From contig NZ_CP182357.1 of assembly GCF_048571275.1 (NCBI RefSeq), positions 1,984,001-2,048,000 of the forward strand: DNA of 64,000 nt, given 5' to 3'. Position 1 is the first letter of the stretch, and every line of letters begins with the position of its first letter. Source of the DNA: Marinarcus sediminis (GTDB lineage Bacteria > Campylobacterota > Campylobacteria > Campylobacterales > Arcobacteraceae). Positions 18,326-27,456 of the stretch are shown here, one piece after another. A program made the position numbers and the translations under genes. The notes under the pieces were generated by a model. That model was not told where the DNA came from. It searched no databases and saw only the letters and a program-made list of their open reading frames with translations.

Positions 18326-19507
18326 TTAATCTCTTGAAGCAAGTGTCCAAATATTGTAATCTGTGTCCATTACAATAGTTGGATTATGGCTTGAATTTAA
18401 TATCTTTTTATAAAAAAATGACACAATATTTTCTACATCTTCTAGTTGTAAAACTTTTGTAATCCCACCGGTAAATATCATAGAGTTTAACGCATTTAGT
18501 TTTAAGGTTACATAAGCTTTTCTAAAGTGTGAAACTTTGCACAGCACCAAAAAAATAGCCAGTTGCATAAGTATTTTGAGAGCTTTTTCACTTTGCTCTT
18601 CAAAAATATTCTCAGTTACTTTTAAATACGCTAAAAGTTCATATACAAATTCATTGTTTTTTGCGCTGAAAATGAGTGACTCTTTTGATTTAAAAACACC
18701 CAATTTTTTAAATACCAATCGGTCATACTCATTGTCGCTGACCATATTTTCAGCAATTAAATCTTTAGAGTAGTGAATATCGGTTGTTGCACCACCGATA
18801 TCAATTAAAATATAAGGATCAGCTACTTTAAATTTTGTATCCAATATTGGCAATGTCTGATTGACAATATAAGGTGTTGAAAAAATTTGATTAGAGGTGA
18901 TGTCATAAAGGTGTTTGATGTCCTCTTTGCCTACAATATCCGCTTGATACAAATTGGTTAAATACTCTTTTAAATCCTCTTCATTGATATGAAGTTTGTT
19001 ATTGATAATATTAGGCAATATAACAAGGTTGTCAATATTGGCATTTAACAAAGGTGCATCATGTGCATTTCCTACATAAACTATATTGGAATAATTTAAT
19101 TTATCCAAATAATCAAACAAATCATGATTGAAAATATTTTCTACACCATCAATCGCCCCTACAACGATGACTACGTCAATTAAATCACTGGGAACAGAGA
19201 CCTCTTTGATTTGAGAGTACAACACCGTGTCAATGATATTTATTCCAGAGTTAAATGCAATATTGGTTGCATATTTGAGTGAAAAAGAGTTGGTAATACC
19301 GATGATTAATGTACTCAATCCGCCATTGGCTGATGAGCAAATATAGATATCTTCTTTGGCATATTTTGAGATAATATCATCGCATTTGTATTTCAAATCA
19401 TCATAAATGTCTTTATTAAAATCTCTGAAGTGTTGTTCAACACTGTTATTCGCACTGACTTTAAAATAGGTGCTTCCAATGTCGATTAATAGTTTGTTTT
19501 GGCTCAT
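18326..19507 (-). CDS. glmL: Glutamate mutase accessory protein GlmL (ASKHA ATPase)
   Basis: ASKHA-fold protein found with B12-dependent glutamate mutases and thought to help reactivate the enzyme. Phosphate 1 motif LLIDIGSTYFKVS at residues 5-17; second phosphate loop LIDIGGATTDIHYS in the middle; adenosine-type motif MIFTGGITKVL near the C-terminus. Length 393 is somewhat shorter than typical MutL proteins (about 460). It overlaps glmE by 4 bp. Confidence 0.9.
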   Translation of the reverse strand: MSQNKLLIDIGSTYFKVSANNSVEQHFRDFNKDIYDDLKYKCDDIISKYAKEDIYICSSANGGLSTLIIGITNSFSLKYATNIAFNSGINIIDTVLYSQIKEVSVPSDLIDVVIVVGAIDGVENIFNHDLFDYLDKLNYSNIVYVGNAHDAPLLNANIDNLVILPNIINNKLHINEEDLKEYLTNLYQADIVGKEDIKHLYDITSNQIFSTPYIVNQTLPILDTKFKVADPYILIDIGGATTDIHYSKDLIAENMVSDNEYDRLVFKKLGVFKSKESLIFSAKNNEFVYELLAYLKVTENIFEEQSEKALKILMQLAIFLVLCKVSHFRKAYVTLKLNALNSMIFTGGITKVLQLEDVENIVSFFYKKILNSSHNPTIVMDTDYNIWTLASRD

Positions 19508-20868
19508 TGCATAATTCCTATATCATGGATAATATCATTGACAATTGATGTAGTGTCTTTGGTTAAATCGCATTTTGATTTTTCATACTCATAACATTTG
19601 TCTGAAATGGGGACTTTCCCTCTTTTGATGATTCGGATGTTTTTATTGGCATCCCGAATGGTAATCATTTCGTTGTTATTGATAATATGTGGAGAAAAAG
19701 GGACATCAATGATTCCATTTTTAATGCTATTCAAGGCTTTTCTCCAAAGTGTGTCTGCTGGGTCATTAAAGACCGCACTCATGATATCCATAACTTCTTC
19801 TGTAAGAATTTCTTCTTCTTCGGCATCTACAATATTGGGTAAACCATTTAAAATTCGGAGTGTATATTGTGTATTGGCAACGGTTTTTGCATTGGCTTCT
19901 TTGGTTGGAATACCGCTGGCTTCTTCTCTGGTTTTGGTTATGATTTTATCTGCACCTACCATAGAAGCAATTACGGTACTCATATTGATAAGTTGTTCTG
20001 CAAAATCTTTATTTTGTGGAAATGCACCCATCCATTGATGGTAAACCAAGTGAATGGCGGCATCTTCACAGTTAATCTCTTTGGCATAATGACGAGCCAA
20101 TTTTTTAATCACTGCACCCATAACAATATCTTGGTTCATTGAACCTGTTTGAGAAAATGAAACCGAGAACGATTTTACCCCTTCTTCAAGTGAAAGTAAC
20201 ATCTCAATGAGTTGAATGACAATCGTAATAGCTGGTGGCACAAGTGTTGCTGTTAATGGCCCAAATGACTCTCTGTTAATGGGTTCATTGAGTTTTGAGT
20301 AATTGGCACAAATTTTATCGACATATTTCCAATATAAAAAGGCTTTATCCAATGGAAAGTTTTTTGAATATGGCAGTAAATAGGTAATTGGACCACCCTC
20401 AATTTCAAAAATACCTGAAGCAATGGCCGTTTCAATTAAGAGTCTGGCATCGGGTGTTCCGTGCCGTAGTGATACAGGCTTATTAAAATGAGTAATCATT
20501 TTTCGTGTGGTTCTGTATCCGTGATTGACTAAGGGGTATCCATTTAACATATCTACATCGTTCTCTTCAGAGAGTCTTAACATTTTTTTGGAAGTGGCAT
20601 AGTCATTTAATCGGGTATTTGAATCAATGGTTAAAGGCAAAACATCAACATTGGCTTCGACAAAAAATTCGTACAGAGCAAACATCTTTTTGTATGTAGG
20701 AAAACCTCCACGAGGTTGTACCAACATCTTTTTAGCATGTTTAAAGTGGTGCGAAATAAAGAGCTCTTTACTTGCATTTTTAACAAAATCTTCAACTTCT
20801 GCAAAGTCAAAATTATCGACATACTCATTGCTGAGTATGATTTCTCTCTCTTCTTGTAATAGACTCAT
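19504..20868 (-). CDS. glmE: Glutamate (methylaspartate) mutase epsilon subunit
   Basis: Catalytic TIM-barrel subunit that interconverts L-glutamate and threo-3-methylaspartate with adenosylcobalamin held between the E and S subunits. Family signatures seen: VQPRGGFPTYKKM near the N-terminus, YPLVNHGYRTTRKM with the substrate-binding Arg region, LRHGTPDARLL, and SFSQTGSMNQD. Its 454 residues are slightly shorter than the clostridial enzyme. Overlaps both neighbours by 4 bp (tight translational coupling). Confidence 0.95.
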   Translation of the reverse strand: MSLLQEEREIILSNEYVDNFDFAEVEDFVKNASKELFISHHFKHAKKMLVQPRGGFPTYKKMFALYEFFVEANVDVLPLTIDSNTRLNDYATSKKMLRLSEENDVDMLNGYPLVNHGYRTTRKMITHFNKPVSLRHGTPDARLLIETAIASGIFEIEGGPITYLLPYSKNFPLDKAFLYWKYVDKICANYSKLNEPINRESFGPLTATLVPPAITIVIQLIEMLLSLEEGVKSFSVSFSQTGSMNQDIVMGAVIKKLARHYAKEINCEDAAIHLVYHQWMGAFPQNKDFAEQLINMSTVIASMVGADKIITKTREEASGIPTKEANAKTVANTQYTLRILNGLPNIVDAEEEEILTEEVMDIMSAVFNDPADTLWRKALNSIKNGIIDVPFSPHIINNNEMITIRDANKNIRIIKRGKVPISDKCYEYEKSKCDLTKDTTSIVNDIIHDIGIMQ

Positions 20869-21275
20869 CTTCTCTCACTCATATACTTTTCTAATTCATC
20901 TAACCCTGTATTTAAATCAACTTGATGGAATACCAAGTCAAATCCATAGTTTTTGAACTTTGGAACAATATCTTCTGCGCTTCCTGTTCCAACTACCAAG
21001 TTTCCACCAATCATAAATACAACATCGTCCAATAATGTACCGTATTTACTTTTTAAGAAATTGACCTCTCTGCACCACCCCTCAGCTTCACCATTGAGTG
21101 ATGAAATGAGTAAAATATCGGCATTGGTTTCAATGACGGCATCGATGAACTCTTCCAAATATGTATTAACCCCAAGATTAAATACTTCAAAGCCTCTGGC
21201 TTGTAATGAGAGCTCAATAAGCCTGTTTGCTACTACATGAATATCATTACCAACTACGCCTGTTACTACTTTCAT
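20865..21275 (-). CDS. glmS: Glutamate (methylaspartate) mutase sigma subunit, B12-binding
   Basis: 136-residue cobalamin-binding Rossmann-like subunit. The base-off motif reads DxHxxA (D11, H13, A16) where the family has DxHxxG; His13 would ligate cobalt. The SSLNG and IGGN loops that cradle the nucleotide tail are present. First gene of the leftward glmS-glmE-glmL-ligase operon. No cobalamin riboswitch is evident in the 143 bp gap before it. Not the glucosamine-phosphate synthase that shares the symbol. Confidence 0.93.
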   Translation of the reverse strand: MKVVTGVVGNDIHVVANRLIELSLQARGFEVFNLGVNTYLEEFIDAVIETNADILLISSLNGEAEGWCREVNFLKSKYGTLLDDVVFMIGGNLVVGTGSAEDIVPKFKNYGFDLVFHQVDLNTGLDELEKYMSERR

Positions 21276-21418
21276 ATATTTACCTAAATTAATTTATTTT
21301 TCTCATAAAAGGCGCTATCATATCGAAAGTTTCGTAAAATTAAGTTTAGATAAAATAAGAAGATATTAATTGCTAAAATGTAATAATGAAAACCTAAAAA
21401 TATTTGATAGGAAAATGA

Positions 21419-21898
21419 ATGAGTTTTTTTACAGCAGATTTATGTGATGCACATTTTGAGAAAGTCAGAGTTTTAAATCCCACGTTTCAATCGTATGGGG
21501 GAAAAGAGAAAATTCGAGGTACAATTGTTACGGTTAAATTGGATAAAAACAACCATGATTTGGCACAAATATTAAGAGACGAAGAGGGCAATGGACGCAT
21601 TATTGTTGTGGATGTGTCTCAAGAGTATTATGCCGTTGTGGGTGAAAACCTAATCAAATTTGCACTGCAAAAGAATTGGGCAGGCATTGTTGTTAATGGG
21701 TATGTTCGTGACACCGATCAAACCAGCAAATTCCCTGTTGGTCTTTTTGCTATTGGAACGTGTCCCAGAAAATATATTCCTCAAACACAAGGTGTGCGTG
21801 GAATTGAACTCAGCTTTGAAGGGGTTATTTTTAAAGATGGCGATTATTTGTATGCCGACAACGATGGCATTATTCTTTGTGATGAAAAAATCGTCTGA
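21419..21898 (+). CDS. rraA: RraA-family protein
   Basis: 159 residues with the RraA fold: N-terminal TADLCDAH, and the central VVNGYVRDTDQTSKFPVGLFA segment that carries the family's Arg and Asp residues. RraA of E. coli inhibits RNase E; in organisms lacking RNase E, homologues may instead be 4-hydroxy-4-methyl-2-oxoglutarate/oxaloacetate lyases. The molecular role here is therefore open. Divergent from the mutase operon. Confidence 0.88.
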   Translation: MSFFTADLCDAHFEKVRVLNPTFQSYGGKEKIRGTIVTVKLDKNNHDLAQILRDEEGNGRIIVVDVSQEYYAVVGENLIKFALQKNWAGIVVNGYVRDTDQTSKFPVGLFAIGTCPRKYIPQTQGVRGIELSFEGVIFKDGDYLYADNDGIILCDEKIV

Positions 21899-21971
21899 TT
21901 TTAACCTCTATTAATATAACAAAAAAGTGATAATTATATAAAAATTTGATATTATTCATTAAAGGATTTTA

Positions 21972-23240
21972 ATGGATAATTCAAATATTAAACTTCTTTA
22001 TGGTGTTAAAGAGTGGTCTCTCTTCATAAGCACATTGACTGCAATTTTATGCTTTAACCTTCTATTAGAATACCATCAATTTAAAAGATTTAAAACCAAT
22101 GAGATATATGCAGTTCAAGGATATGTTGAAAACATTTACCCCAAAGAGGATTTTAATACAATCAAACTTCAAACACCAGATTTTCATTTTTTCACCTCTT
22201 CAAGTAAATATATAATTTTAAAAAGATTTGAACAAGTTCAGGTGATGATTTTGACCTCAAAAGTAGACTTTTGGGATTATTTAAGAGGTTTTTATGCCTC
22301 AAGTATCAATATATATACAACACATTCACCTAAACGTTTAAAAGAGAAGTTATCTTTTGGTGTCGCTTCTCAACATGACCATGAACTTTTTAAAGAGTTG
22401 TACAATGCTCTTTTTTTTGCTATTCCGGTCTCAAAACATTTACGGGAAGTGTGCACTTATTTTGGCATTTCACATTTAATTGCCATTTCTGGATTTCATT
22501 TGGGCTTACTCAGTTTTATACTCTATTGGATTTTTTATGCCCCTTATACGTATGTTCACAGAAAATATTTCCCTTATCGGAATAAAAAGTACGACATTTT
22601 ACTGTTATGTACATTTTTCCTTTTAAGTTACCTCATTTTCACTTCTTTAATTCCTTCATTGTTAAGGGCTTTTGTCATGTTTGTTTTGGGAATAATTTTT
22701 TTAAGAAGTAATATTAAAATTCTCTCTTTTGAAACGTTATTTATTACAACGTTGTTGATTGTTGCTTTTTTCCCAAAATATATTTTTTCATTGTCGTTAT
22801 GGTTTTCCATATCGGGGGTATTTTATATTTTTTTGTTTTTGAAATATTTTAATAAGATCTCAAAAATAGGGCAGTTTGCACTTTTTAATTGTTGGATATA
22901 TCTTGCAATGAATCCCATTACCCACTATTTTTTTGGAACCATCTCTTATTTACAGCTCTTTTCACCCTTAATTACCGTGCTTTTTACACTCTTTTACCCT
23001 TTAGAGTTGCTGTTACATCTGATTGGTTATGGCGGAATATTTGATGACTATTTGTTGCAAGTGGTGCAACTTAAGCCTTATGCTTCTGAACTGTTCACAC
23101 CCCTTTGGTTTTTGTTTATTTATGGGGCAATTTCACTCTTAAGCCCCTTACGAAAAGAGGCTTTTATTGTTTTAAATATACTTTTGGTTTTATTTAATGG
23201 GTATATTTTTTATCTTAATAGTGGTTATTGGAGTTGGTGA
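21972..23240 (+). CDS. comEC: ComEC/Rec2-type DNA uptake channel, short form
   Basis: Polytopic membrane protein (422 residues, about eight to ten helices) with the ComEC signature HLIAISGFHLGLLSF and the later FxLSxWFSxSGVFYIF. It forms the inner-membrane channel for single-stranded DNA in natural transformation. The C-terminal metallo-beta-lactamase domain of longer homologues is absent, as is usual in Campylobacterota. The 3' end overlaps the convergent exonuclease gene by 26 bp. Confidence 0.9.
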   Translation: MDNSNIKLLYGVKEWSLFISTLTAILCFNLLLEYHQFKRFKTNEIYAVQGYVENIYPKEDFNTIKLQTPDFHFFTSSSKYIILKRFEQVQVMILTSKVDFWDYLRGFYASSINIYTTHSPKRLKEKLSFGVASQHDHELFKELYNALFFAIPVSKHLREVCTYFGISHLIAISGFHLGLLSFILYWIFYAPYTYVHRKYFPYRNKKYDILLLCTFFLLSYLIFTSLIPSLLRAFVMFVLGIIFLRSNIKILSFETLFITTLLIVAFFPKYIFSLSLWFSISGVFYIFLFLKYFNKISKIGQFALFNCWIYLAMNPITHYFFGTISYLQLFSPLITVLFTLFYPLELLLHLIGYGGIFDDYLLQVVQLKPYASELFTPLWFLFIYGAISLLSPLRKEAFIVLNILLVLFNGYIFYLNSGYWSW

Positions 23241-23967
23241 GTTTATCTAATGTATATTTCATGTCTTCATCCAACTCCAGATTTTGTTTCATCCAGTTTA
23301 AATATCCGGCATCACTTGAAGCGACCTCTTGAGTGCTTTTGCCTTTATACTTTCCAAATTTAAAGGTTTCAATAAACACTGGAGTTTTGGTTAATTCTGA
23401 GAGTTTTTCCATGGGATTATAATCGGGGTACACTTCTCTGCATTTTGCAACGAGTTTTGATAAAAAGAGTTTCATAACCAAAACATCTCCAAGAGCATCG
23501 TGTGCTTTGATGGTAATGTTATTTTTTTTCGCCTCTTCCTCTTCGGTTTTATACAAATCCAGTGCATATCTGATATATTGAAGTCGGTGATATGGCAGCT
23601 CTTTAAAAAGATGTTTGGCACAACGCAAGGTGTCAATGTGTTGTAAGTTTGATTTAAATCCCTCTTTTTCAATCATGCCTAAATCAAAGCTGATATTATG
23701 GGCAATCAAATAGTTCTCTGTATGGTTCAATTGAGACAATCTTTGATAAAAGTTTGTTTGAGTAGCCACGGGTTTACCCTCTAACAAATCAGGGGTAATG
23801 TTGTGCACTTCCATTGCTTCAATTTTAATGGCGACTTCAGTTGAACATAACTCATCGTAAACCTCTAAAGGTGCTTTAGCATCTACAATCATAGCACCAA
23901 ATTGGATGATTCTGTCCTCTTCTTGGTTCCCAGTGGTTTCTGTGTCAAATAGTATGTATTTTGGCAA
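23215..23967 (-). CDS. DnaQ-like 3'-5' exonuclease with DUF3820-like tail
   Basis: DEDDh-type exonuclease: motif I FDTETTG (residues 7-13), motif II HNISFDLGMI and motif III HDALGDVLV give the metal-binding acids and the catalytic His. After about residue 195 a short second module follows (FKFGKYKGKSTQEVA, then YLNWM), resembling DUF3820. This suggests a repair or RNA-processing exonuclease rather than the replicative epsilon subunit. It lies 12 bp upstream of comEC's convergent end and just after queA on the same strand. Confidence 0.88.
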   Translation of the reverse strand: MPKYILFDTETTGNQEEDRIIQFGAMIVDAKAPLEVYDELCSTEVAIKIEAMEVHNITPDLLEGKPVATQTNFYQRLSQLNHTENYLIAHNISFDLGMIEKEGFKSNLQHIDTLRCAKHLFKELPYHRLQYIRYALDLYKTEEEEAKKNNITIKAHDALGDVLVMKLFLSKLVAKCREVYPDYNPMEKLSELTKTPVFIETFKFGKYKGKSTQEVASSDAGYLNWMKQNLELDEDMKYTLDKLTNSNNHY

Positions 23968-23979
23968 AATTTCTCCTTT

Positions 23980-25011
23980 TTATAGTATTAACATGCCATC
24001 GCCATAGGAATAAAATCGGTAATTCTCTTTGATGGCTAAATGATAAAGTTCCAGTGTTTTTTCTAATCCAATAAATGCTGCAATGAGCATGATCAGTGTT
24101 GATTTTGGCAAGTGAAAATTGGTTAATAGATGGTTGACTCTTAAGGGTTGATTGATAGGATTTAAAAAAAGGTCACACTCTCCTTGAGTTTTAGCCGTTC
24201 TTGAATAATATTCAATGGTTCGAGTTACCGTTGTACCTACGGCTAAAATTGGTTTGGTACTGTCTAAAAGCATTTGTGCTTTTTGAGGTATTTCAAAATA
24301 TTCACTGTGCATAGAATGATTTAAAATATCTTGCGCATCAACGGGTTTGAATGTACCTGCACCTACGTGAAGGGTAAGATAATCAAGGGTATGGTTTTTC
24401 TCTAAAGCTTCCAAAAGTGTTGGAGTAAAATGAAGTGATGCTGTAGGAGCAGCGACTGCACCATAGTTTTTAGCAAAAAGTGTTTGATAATCTTGATTAT
24501 CCTCTTTTTCATCACTTCGGTTCATGTATGGAGGCAAGGGCAGATGGCCAATGGCATTAAAAATATCAACCAAGCTTAAAAAATCAACTTCTTGATTGTT
24601 TTGAAAAAATTTAACAATTCGTGTACCATCATCGTTGAGTTTCAAAACAACAGCTTCTAATGATTGTTCAAATAAAAGTTGGGTTTGCTCTTTGACTTTA
24701 CCCCCAATCATACACAAATACTCATTCTCTGGCAACGGTTTGTTAAAGAGAAGTTCTACTTTTCCACCACTTTGTTTATGTCCAAAAATTCTGGCTTTAA
24801 TGACTTTGGTATCATTGAGTAAAATGGTTAAATCTTTGGGCAAAACTTCTAACAGGTGTTTGTATTTGGTGTGTGTTATTTCATTGGTTGTGCGATTATA
24901 AACAAGCAGTTTGGCTTCATCAGCAGGGTGTACAGGGTGCGTAGCTATGAGTTCTTTGGGTAAAGAGTAGTCATAGCTTGAGGTTTTTAATGGGTCTAAA
25001 ATGTTACTCAT
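23980..25011 (-). CDS. queA: S-adenosylmethionine:tRNA ribosyltransferase-isomerase
   Basis: Transfers and isomerises the ribosyl group of SAM to make epoxyqueuosine in tRNA. Motifs: YDYSLPKELIATHP, LLNDTKVIKARIFGHK, GAVAAPTASLHFT, LTLHVGAGTFKPV and TNFHLPKSTLIML. A longer frame extends to 25068, but ATG 25011 gives the normal N-terminus and overlaps the tatC stop (ATGAGTAA), so it is preferred (343 residues). Confidence 0.96.
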   Translation of the reverse strand: MSNILDPLKTSSYDYSLPKELIATHPVHPADEAKLLVYNRTTNEITHTKYKHLLEVLPKDLTILLNDTKVIKARIFGHKQSGGKVELLFNKPLPENEYLCMIGGKVKEQTQLLFEQSLEAVVLKLNDDGTRIVKFFQNNQEVDFLSLVDIFNAIGHLPLPPYMNRSDEKEDNQDYQTLFAKNYGAVAAPTASLHFTPTLLEALEKNHTLDYLTLHVGAGTFKPVDAQDILNHSMHSEYFEIPQKAQMLLDSTKPILAVGTTVTRTIEYYSRTAKTQGECDLFLNPINQPLRVNHLLTNFHLPKSTLIMLIAAFIGLEKTLELYHLAIKENYRFYSYGDGMLIL

Positions 25012-25732
25012 CCTCATCTTCACGAGCAGCTGGGTTGAACACTTTAGCAATGTAGATTGAAATACCATAAAGTAAAATCAATGGAATGGCCATTAAAAAT
25101 TGTGTCAATACATCCGGTGGAGTTAAAAGTGCGGATAAAATAAAGATAAATACAATGGCGTATTTAAAGAAGTCTTTTAACATTTTGTCATCGACTAAAC
25201 CAATCTTTGCTAAAAAGAAGGTAATAACTGGCAATTCAAAAGCAATCCCAAATCCAAACAGGATTTTTGTAAAAAACCCCACATATCTTCCAATACTTGG
25301 AAGTACAGTAACGACAGTATTTCCGAAGTTGATTAAAAATTCAAATCCAAAAGGTACTACTACATAATAAGCAAACGATGCACCTAAAAGAAACATCAAC
25401 GTTGCAAAAAAGACAAAAGGCAAAGCCAATCTTTTTTCATGGTCATACAACCCTGGTGCTAAAAAGAGCCAAAGTTGCCAAAAAATAATGGGTAATGAAA
25501 AAATGAATGCAGCAAAAAAAGAGACTTTCATGGCCGTAAAAAAGGTCTCTTGAACTTCTATGGCAACCATATTTGTACCTGCAGGTAAAATGGCTTTTGC
25601 TGGCATCATCATCCACTCTAAGATGGGTTCATACACCGCAAAACAGACAAAAAACATGACAATAAGTGTAATACCTGAAATAATTAATCGTTTTCTTAAA
25701 TCAGCAATATGAGGTTTTAAATCTTCAAACAT
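25004..25732 (-). CDS. tatC: Sec-independent translocase TatC
   Basis: Six-helix membrane protein (242 residues) that binds twin-arginine signal peptides. The N-terminus MFEDLKPHIADLRKRLI and the WQLWLFLAPGLYDHEKR loop with its conserved Glu are diagnostic. Follows tatB with a one-base overlap of stop and start, and overlaps queA by 8 bp: tatB-tatC-queA is one leftward transcript. Confidence 0.97.
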   Translation of the reverse strand: MFEDLKPHIADLRKRLIISGITLIVMFFVCFAVYEPILEWMMMPAKAILPAGTNMVAIEVQETFFTAMKVSFFAAFIFSLPIIFWQLWLFLAPGLYDHEKRLALPFVFFATLMFLLGASFAYYVVVPFGFEFLINFGNTVVTVLPSIGRYVGFFTKILFGFGIAFELPVITFFLAKIGLVDDKMLKDFFKYAIVFIFILSALLTPPDVLTQFLMAIPLILLYGISIYIAKVFNPAAREDEDE

Positions 25733-26112
25733 TACTTAAGTGCTCCGTCTTCTTTTTTGCTATCTTTTTTAAAGGAAACCTTCTCTTCTTTTTTTGTTTT
25801 GGGTTTATTTCCAGCCGCAGGTGTTTCACTCGGTGTCTCTTTTAAAATATCATTAACCCCCAAGTCAATATTGTCAAATGATACTGAAGATTTAGCATTT
25901 TCAATTTGAGCTTTGAATTTATTGGCTTCTTCTTTCATATCTGAGATCTGTAATTCATTGTCAAGGGTAGACTTGGCTTCATCTATGCCACTTTTGAATT
26001 TCTTAAAAAATCTTGCAACTTCAACCATAGCTGTTGGAAGCTTATCTGGTCCAAGTGCAATAATAGCGATAACAGCAATAAGCATAATTTCAAAAAATCC
26101 CATACCGAACAT
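25732..26112 (-). CDS. tatB: Sec-independent translocase TatB
   Basis: One N-terminal membrane helix (residues about 4-21, with the FGMGFFEIMLI start and the LGPDKLP hinge), an amphipathic helix, then a charged Lys/Glu-rich tail (126 residues total). Partner of TatC in substrate recognition. TatA is not in this window. Confidence 0.94.
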   Translation of the reverse strand: MFGMGFFEIMLIAVIAIIALGPDKLPTAMVEVARFFKKFKSGIDEAKSTLDNELQISDMKEEANKFKAQIENAKSSVSFDNIDLGVNDILKETPSETPAAGNKPKTKKEEKVSFKKDSKKEDGALK

Positions 26113-26205
26113 ATATTGACTCCAAATGTAGTAATTAAAGGAGAGATTTTACCTTATTTTTGATAAAATCTTGCTATAAAAAATAATATTTATATTGGAG
26201 AAAAA

Positions 26206-26961
26206 ATGAAGCTCATTGTCCTTTTCGTTATTGCAGCAATTTTATATTTTATTGCCAAAAGTTATAAGACTGAAAAATTTCAAAACATACAGCTGAATAT
26301 AAAAGAGAATTTTGATGGTGATTTAATGAATCACGAAGCAGGGCTTTTGGTTGCCCTTATGGCAAAAGTGGCCAAAGCAGATGGAAAAGTGTGTGAATTG
26401 GAAGCTGAACTTTTAAAACACACGTTAAATGATATTTCACGACACTTTGAGAATCAAAATGAAATTCGAGAGAAACTCAAACTGATTTATAAAAAAGAGA
26501 AAGAGAGTTTTGAAAATACGCTTGAAATTTGTGAAAAAATGCTCAAATTGACAAAATTTGATTATGCAAAACGTGTTGGTATTTTAGAGTATCTATTAAA
26601 TTTAGCTTTTATAGATAAAGAGTTTTCAAAAACGGAGTATATGATTGTTGAAGATATCTCCAATGCGTTAAACATAAAAAGAGCAGATTTTGAAAAATTA
26701 GTCAATAAATTTGAAATGTTCTATAAAAATCAAGCTCAAAATAGAAAAATTACTCTTGAAGAGGCTTATAAAACTTTGGATGCCAGTGCAAGTGATGATA
26801 CTGCAACGATTAAGAAAAAATACAGAGCTTTGGTGAAACAGCATCACCCCGATATCATAAGCGGTCAAGGGGGAAGTGCAAATATGGTTGAGGAAGCAAC
26901 CGCTAAGCTTCAAAGCATTAATGAAGCGTATGAATTGATTAAAAAAGAAAAAGGGATTTGA
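26206..26961 (+). CDS. DjlA-like membrane-anchored TerB/J-domain co-chaperone
   Basis: Order: N-terminal membrane helix (residues 3-17), TerB-like all-helical domain (about 45-165, with KVAKADGKV near its start), and a C-terminal J domain (about 185-251) with the HPD triad at 214-216 that stimulates DnaK ATPase. This is the DjlA layout. Followed with a TGATG overlap by a small ferredoxin-like gene. Confidence 0.9.
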   Translation: MKLIVLFVIAAILYFIAKSYKTEKFQNIQLNIKENFDGDLMNHEAGLLVALMAKVAKADGKVCELEAELLKHTLNDISRHFENQNEIREKLKLIYKKEKESFENTLEICEKMLKLTKFDYAKRVGILEYLLNLAFIDKEFSKTEYMIVEDISNALNIKRADFEKLVNKFEMFYKNQAQNRKITLEEAYKTLDASASDDTATIKKKYRALVKQHHPDIISGQGGSANMVEEATAKLQSINEAYELIKKEKGI

Positions 26962-27197
26962 TGTCACGAAGATTTGAACACGCCTATGAAGTATGTTCTT
27001 GTAGACATGTAAGTTTAGGTGAAATTCTTTACGCTATTCAAGAGAAAAATGCTAAAACCTTAGGAGACATACAAGACTTAACGGATGCAGGAACACAATG
27101 TCGATGTTGCATCTGTGAAGAGGGTGATTTTGGAAAAGTAAAAAAAGAGTTATATTGCGAAGAGATATTAAATAAATTTAATAAGGGAAACAGATAA
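26961..27197 (+). CDS. Small BFD-like [2Fe-2S] protein
   Basis: 78 residues with a CxC at C12/C14 and a Cys-rich CRCCIC at 47-52, giving the CxC-x(~32)-CxxC pattern of bacterioferritin-associated ferredoxin and related NifU/NirB modules. Probably an electron carrier or iron-cluster scaffold. Start taken at ATG 26961 (TGATG overlap with the J-domain gene) rather than TTG 26958. No bacterioferritin is adjacent. Confidence 0.8.
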   Translation: MSRRFEHAYEVCSCRHVSLGEILYAIQEKNAKTLGDIQDLTDAGTQCRCCICEEGDFGKVKKELYCEEILNKFNKGNR

Positions 27198-27200
27198 TTT

Positions 27201-27425
27201 ATGACAAAAGAAGAGAAAGAACTGCTGATAAAAGATATAAAAGTGTTGATTAACACAACCGATGAGCCACTTGTTGAAATCAATCCAAAGTTTTTAGAAT
27301 ACTTTACTGATGAGGAGTTATGGGGCTTAAAAGAGGACTTGCTGAGTAAAAAGAAGAATTTTATGCAAAATAATTCAGATTGGTTAGATGAAATTTATGA
27401 AAAAACAAAAAAAGATGAGATATAA
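27201..27425 (+). CDS. Small acidic helical protein, unknown
   Basis: 74 residues, highly charged, predicted mostly helical, with no recognised motif (DEELWGLKEDLLSKKKNF). It starts three bases after the BFD-like gene and ends 31 bp before nadE, inside a same-direction run, so it is probably translated. Confidence 0.6.
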   Translation: MTKEEKELLIKDIKVLINTTDEPLVEINPKFLEYFTDEELWGLKEDLLSKKKNFMQNNSDWLDEIYEKTKKDEI

Positions 27426-27456
27426 TATCTTATAAAATAATTAAAGGAAAATATTA

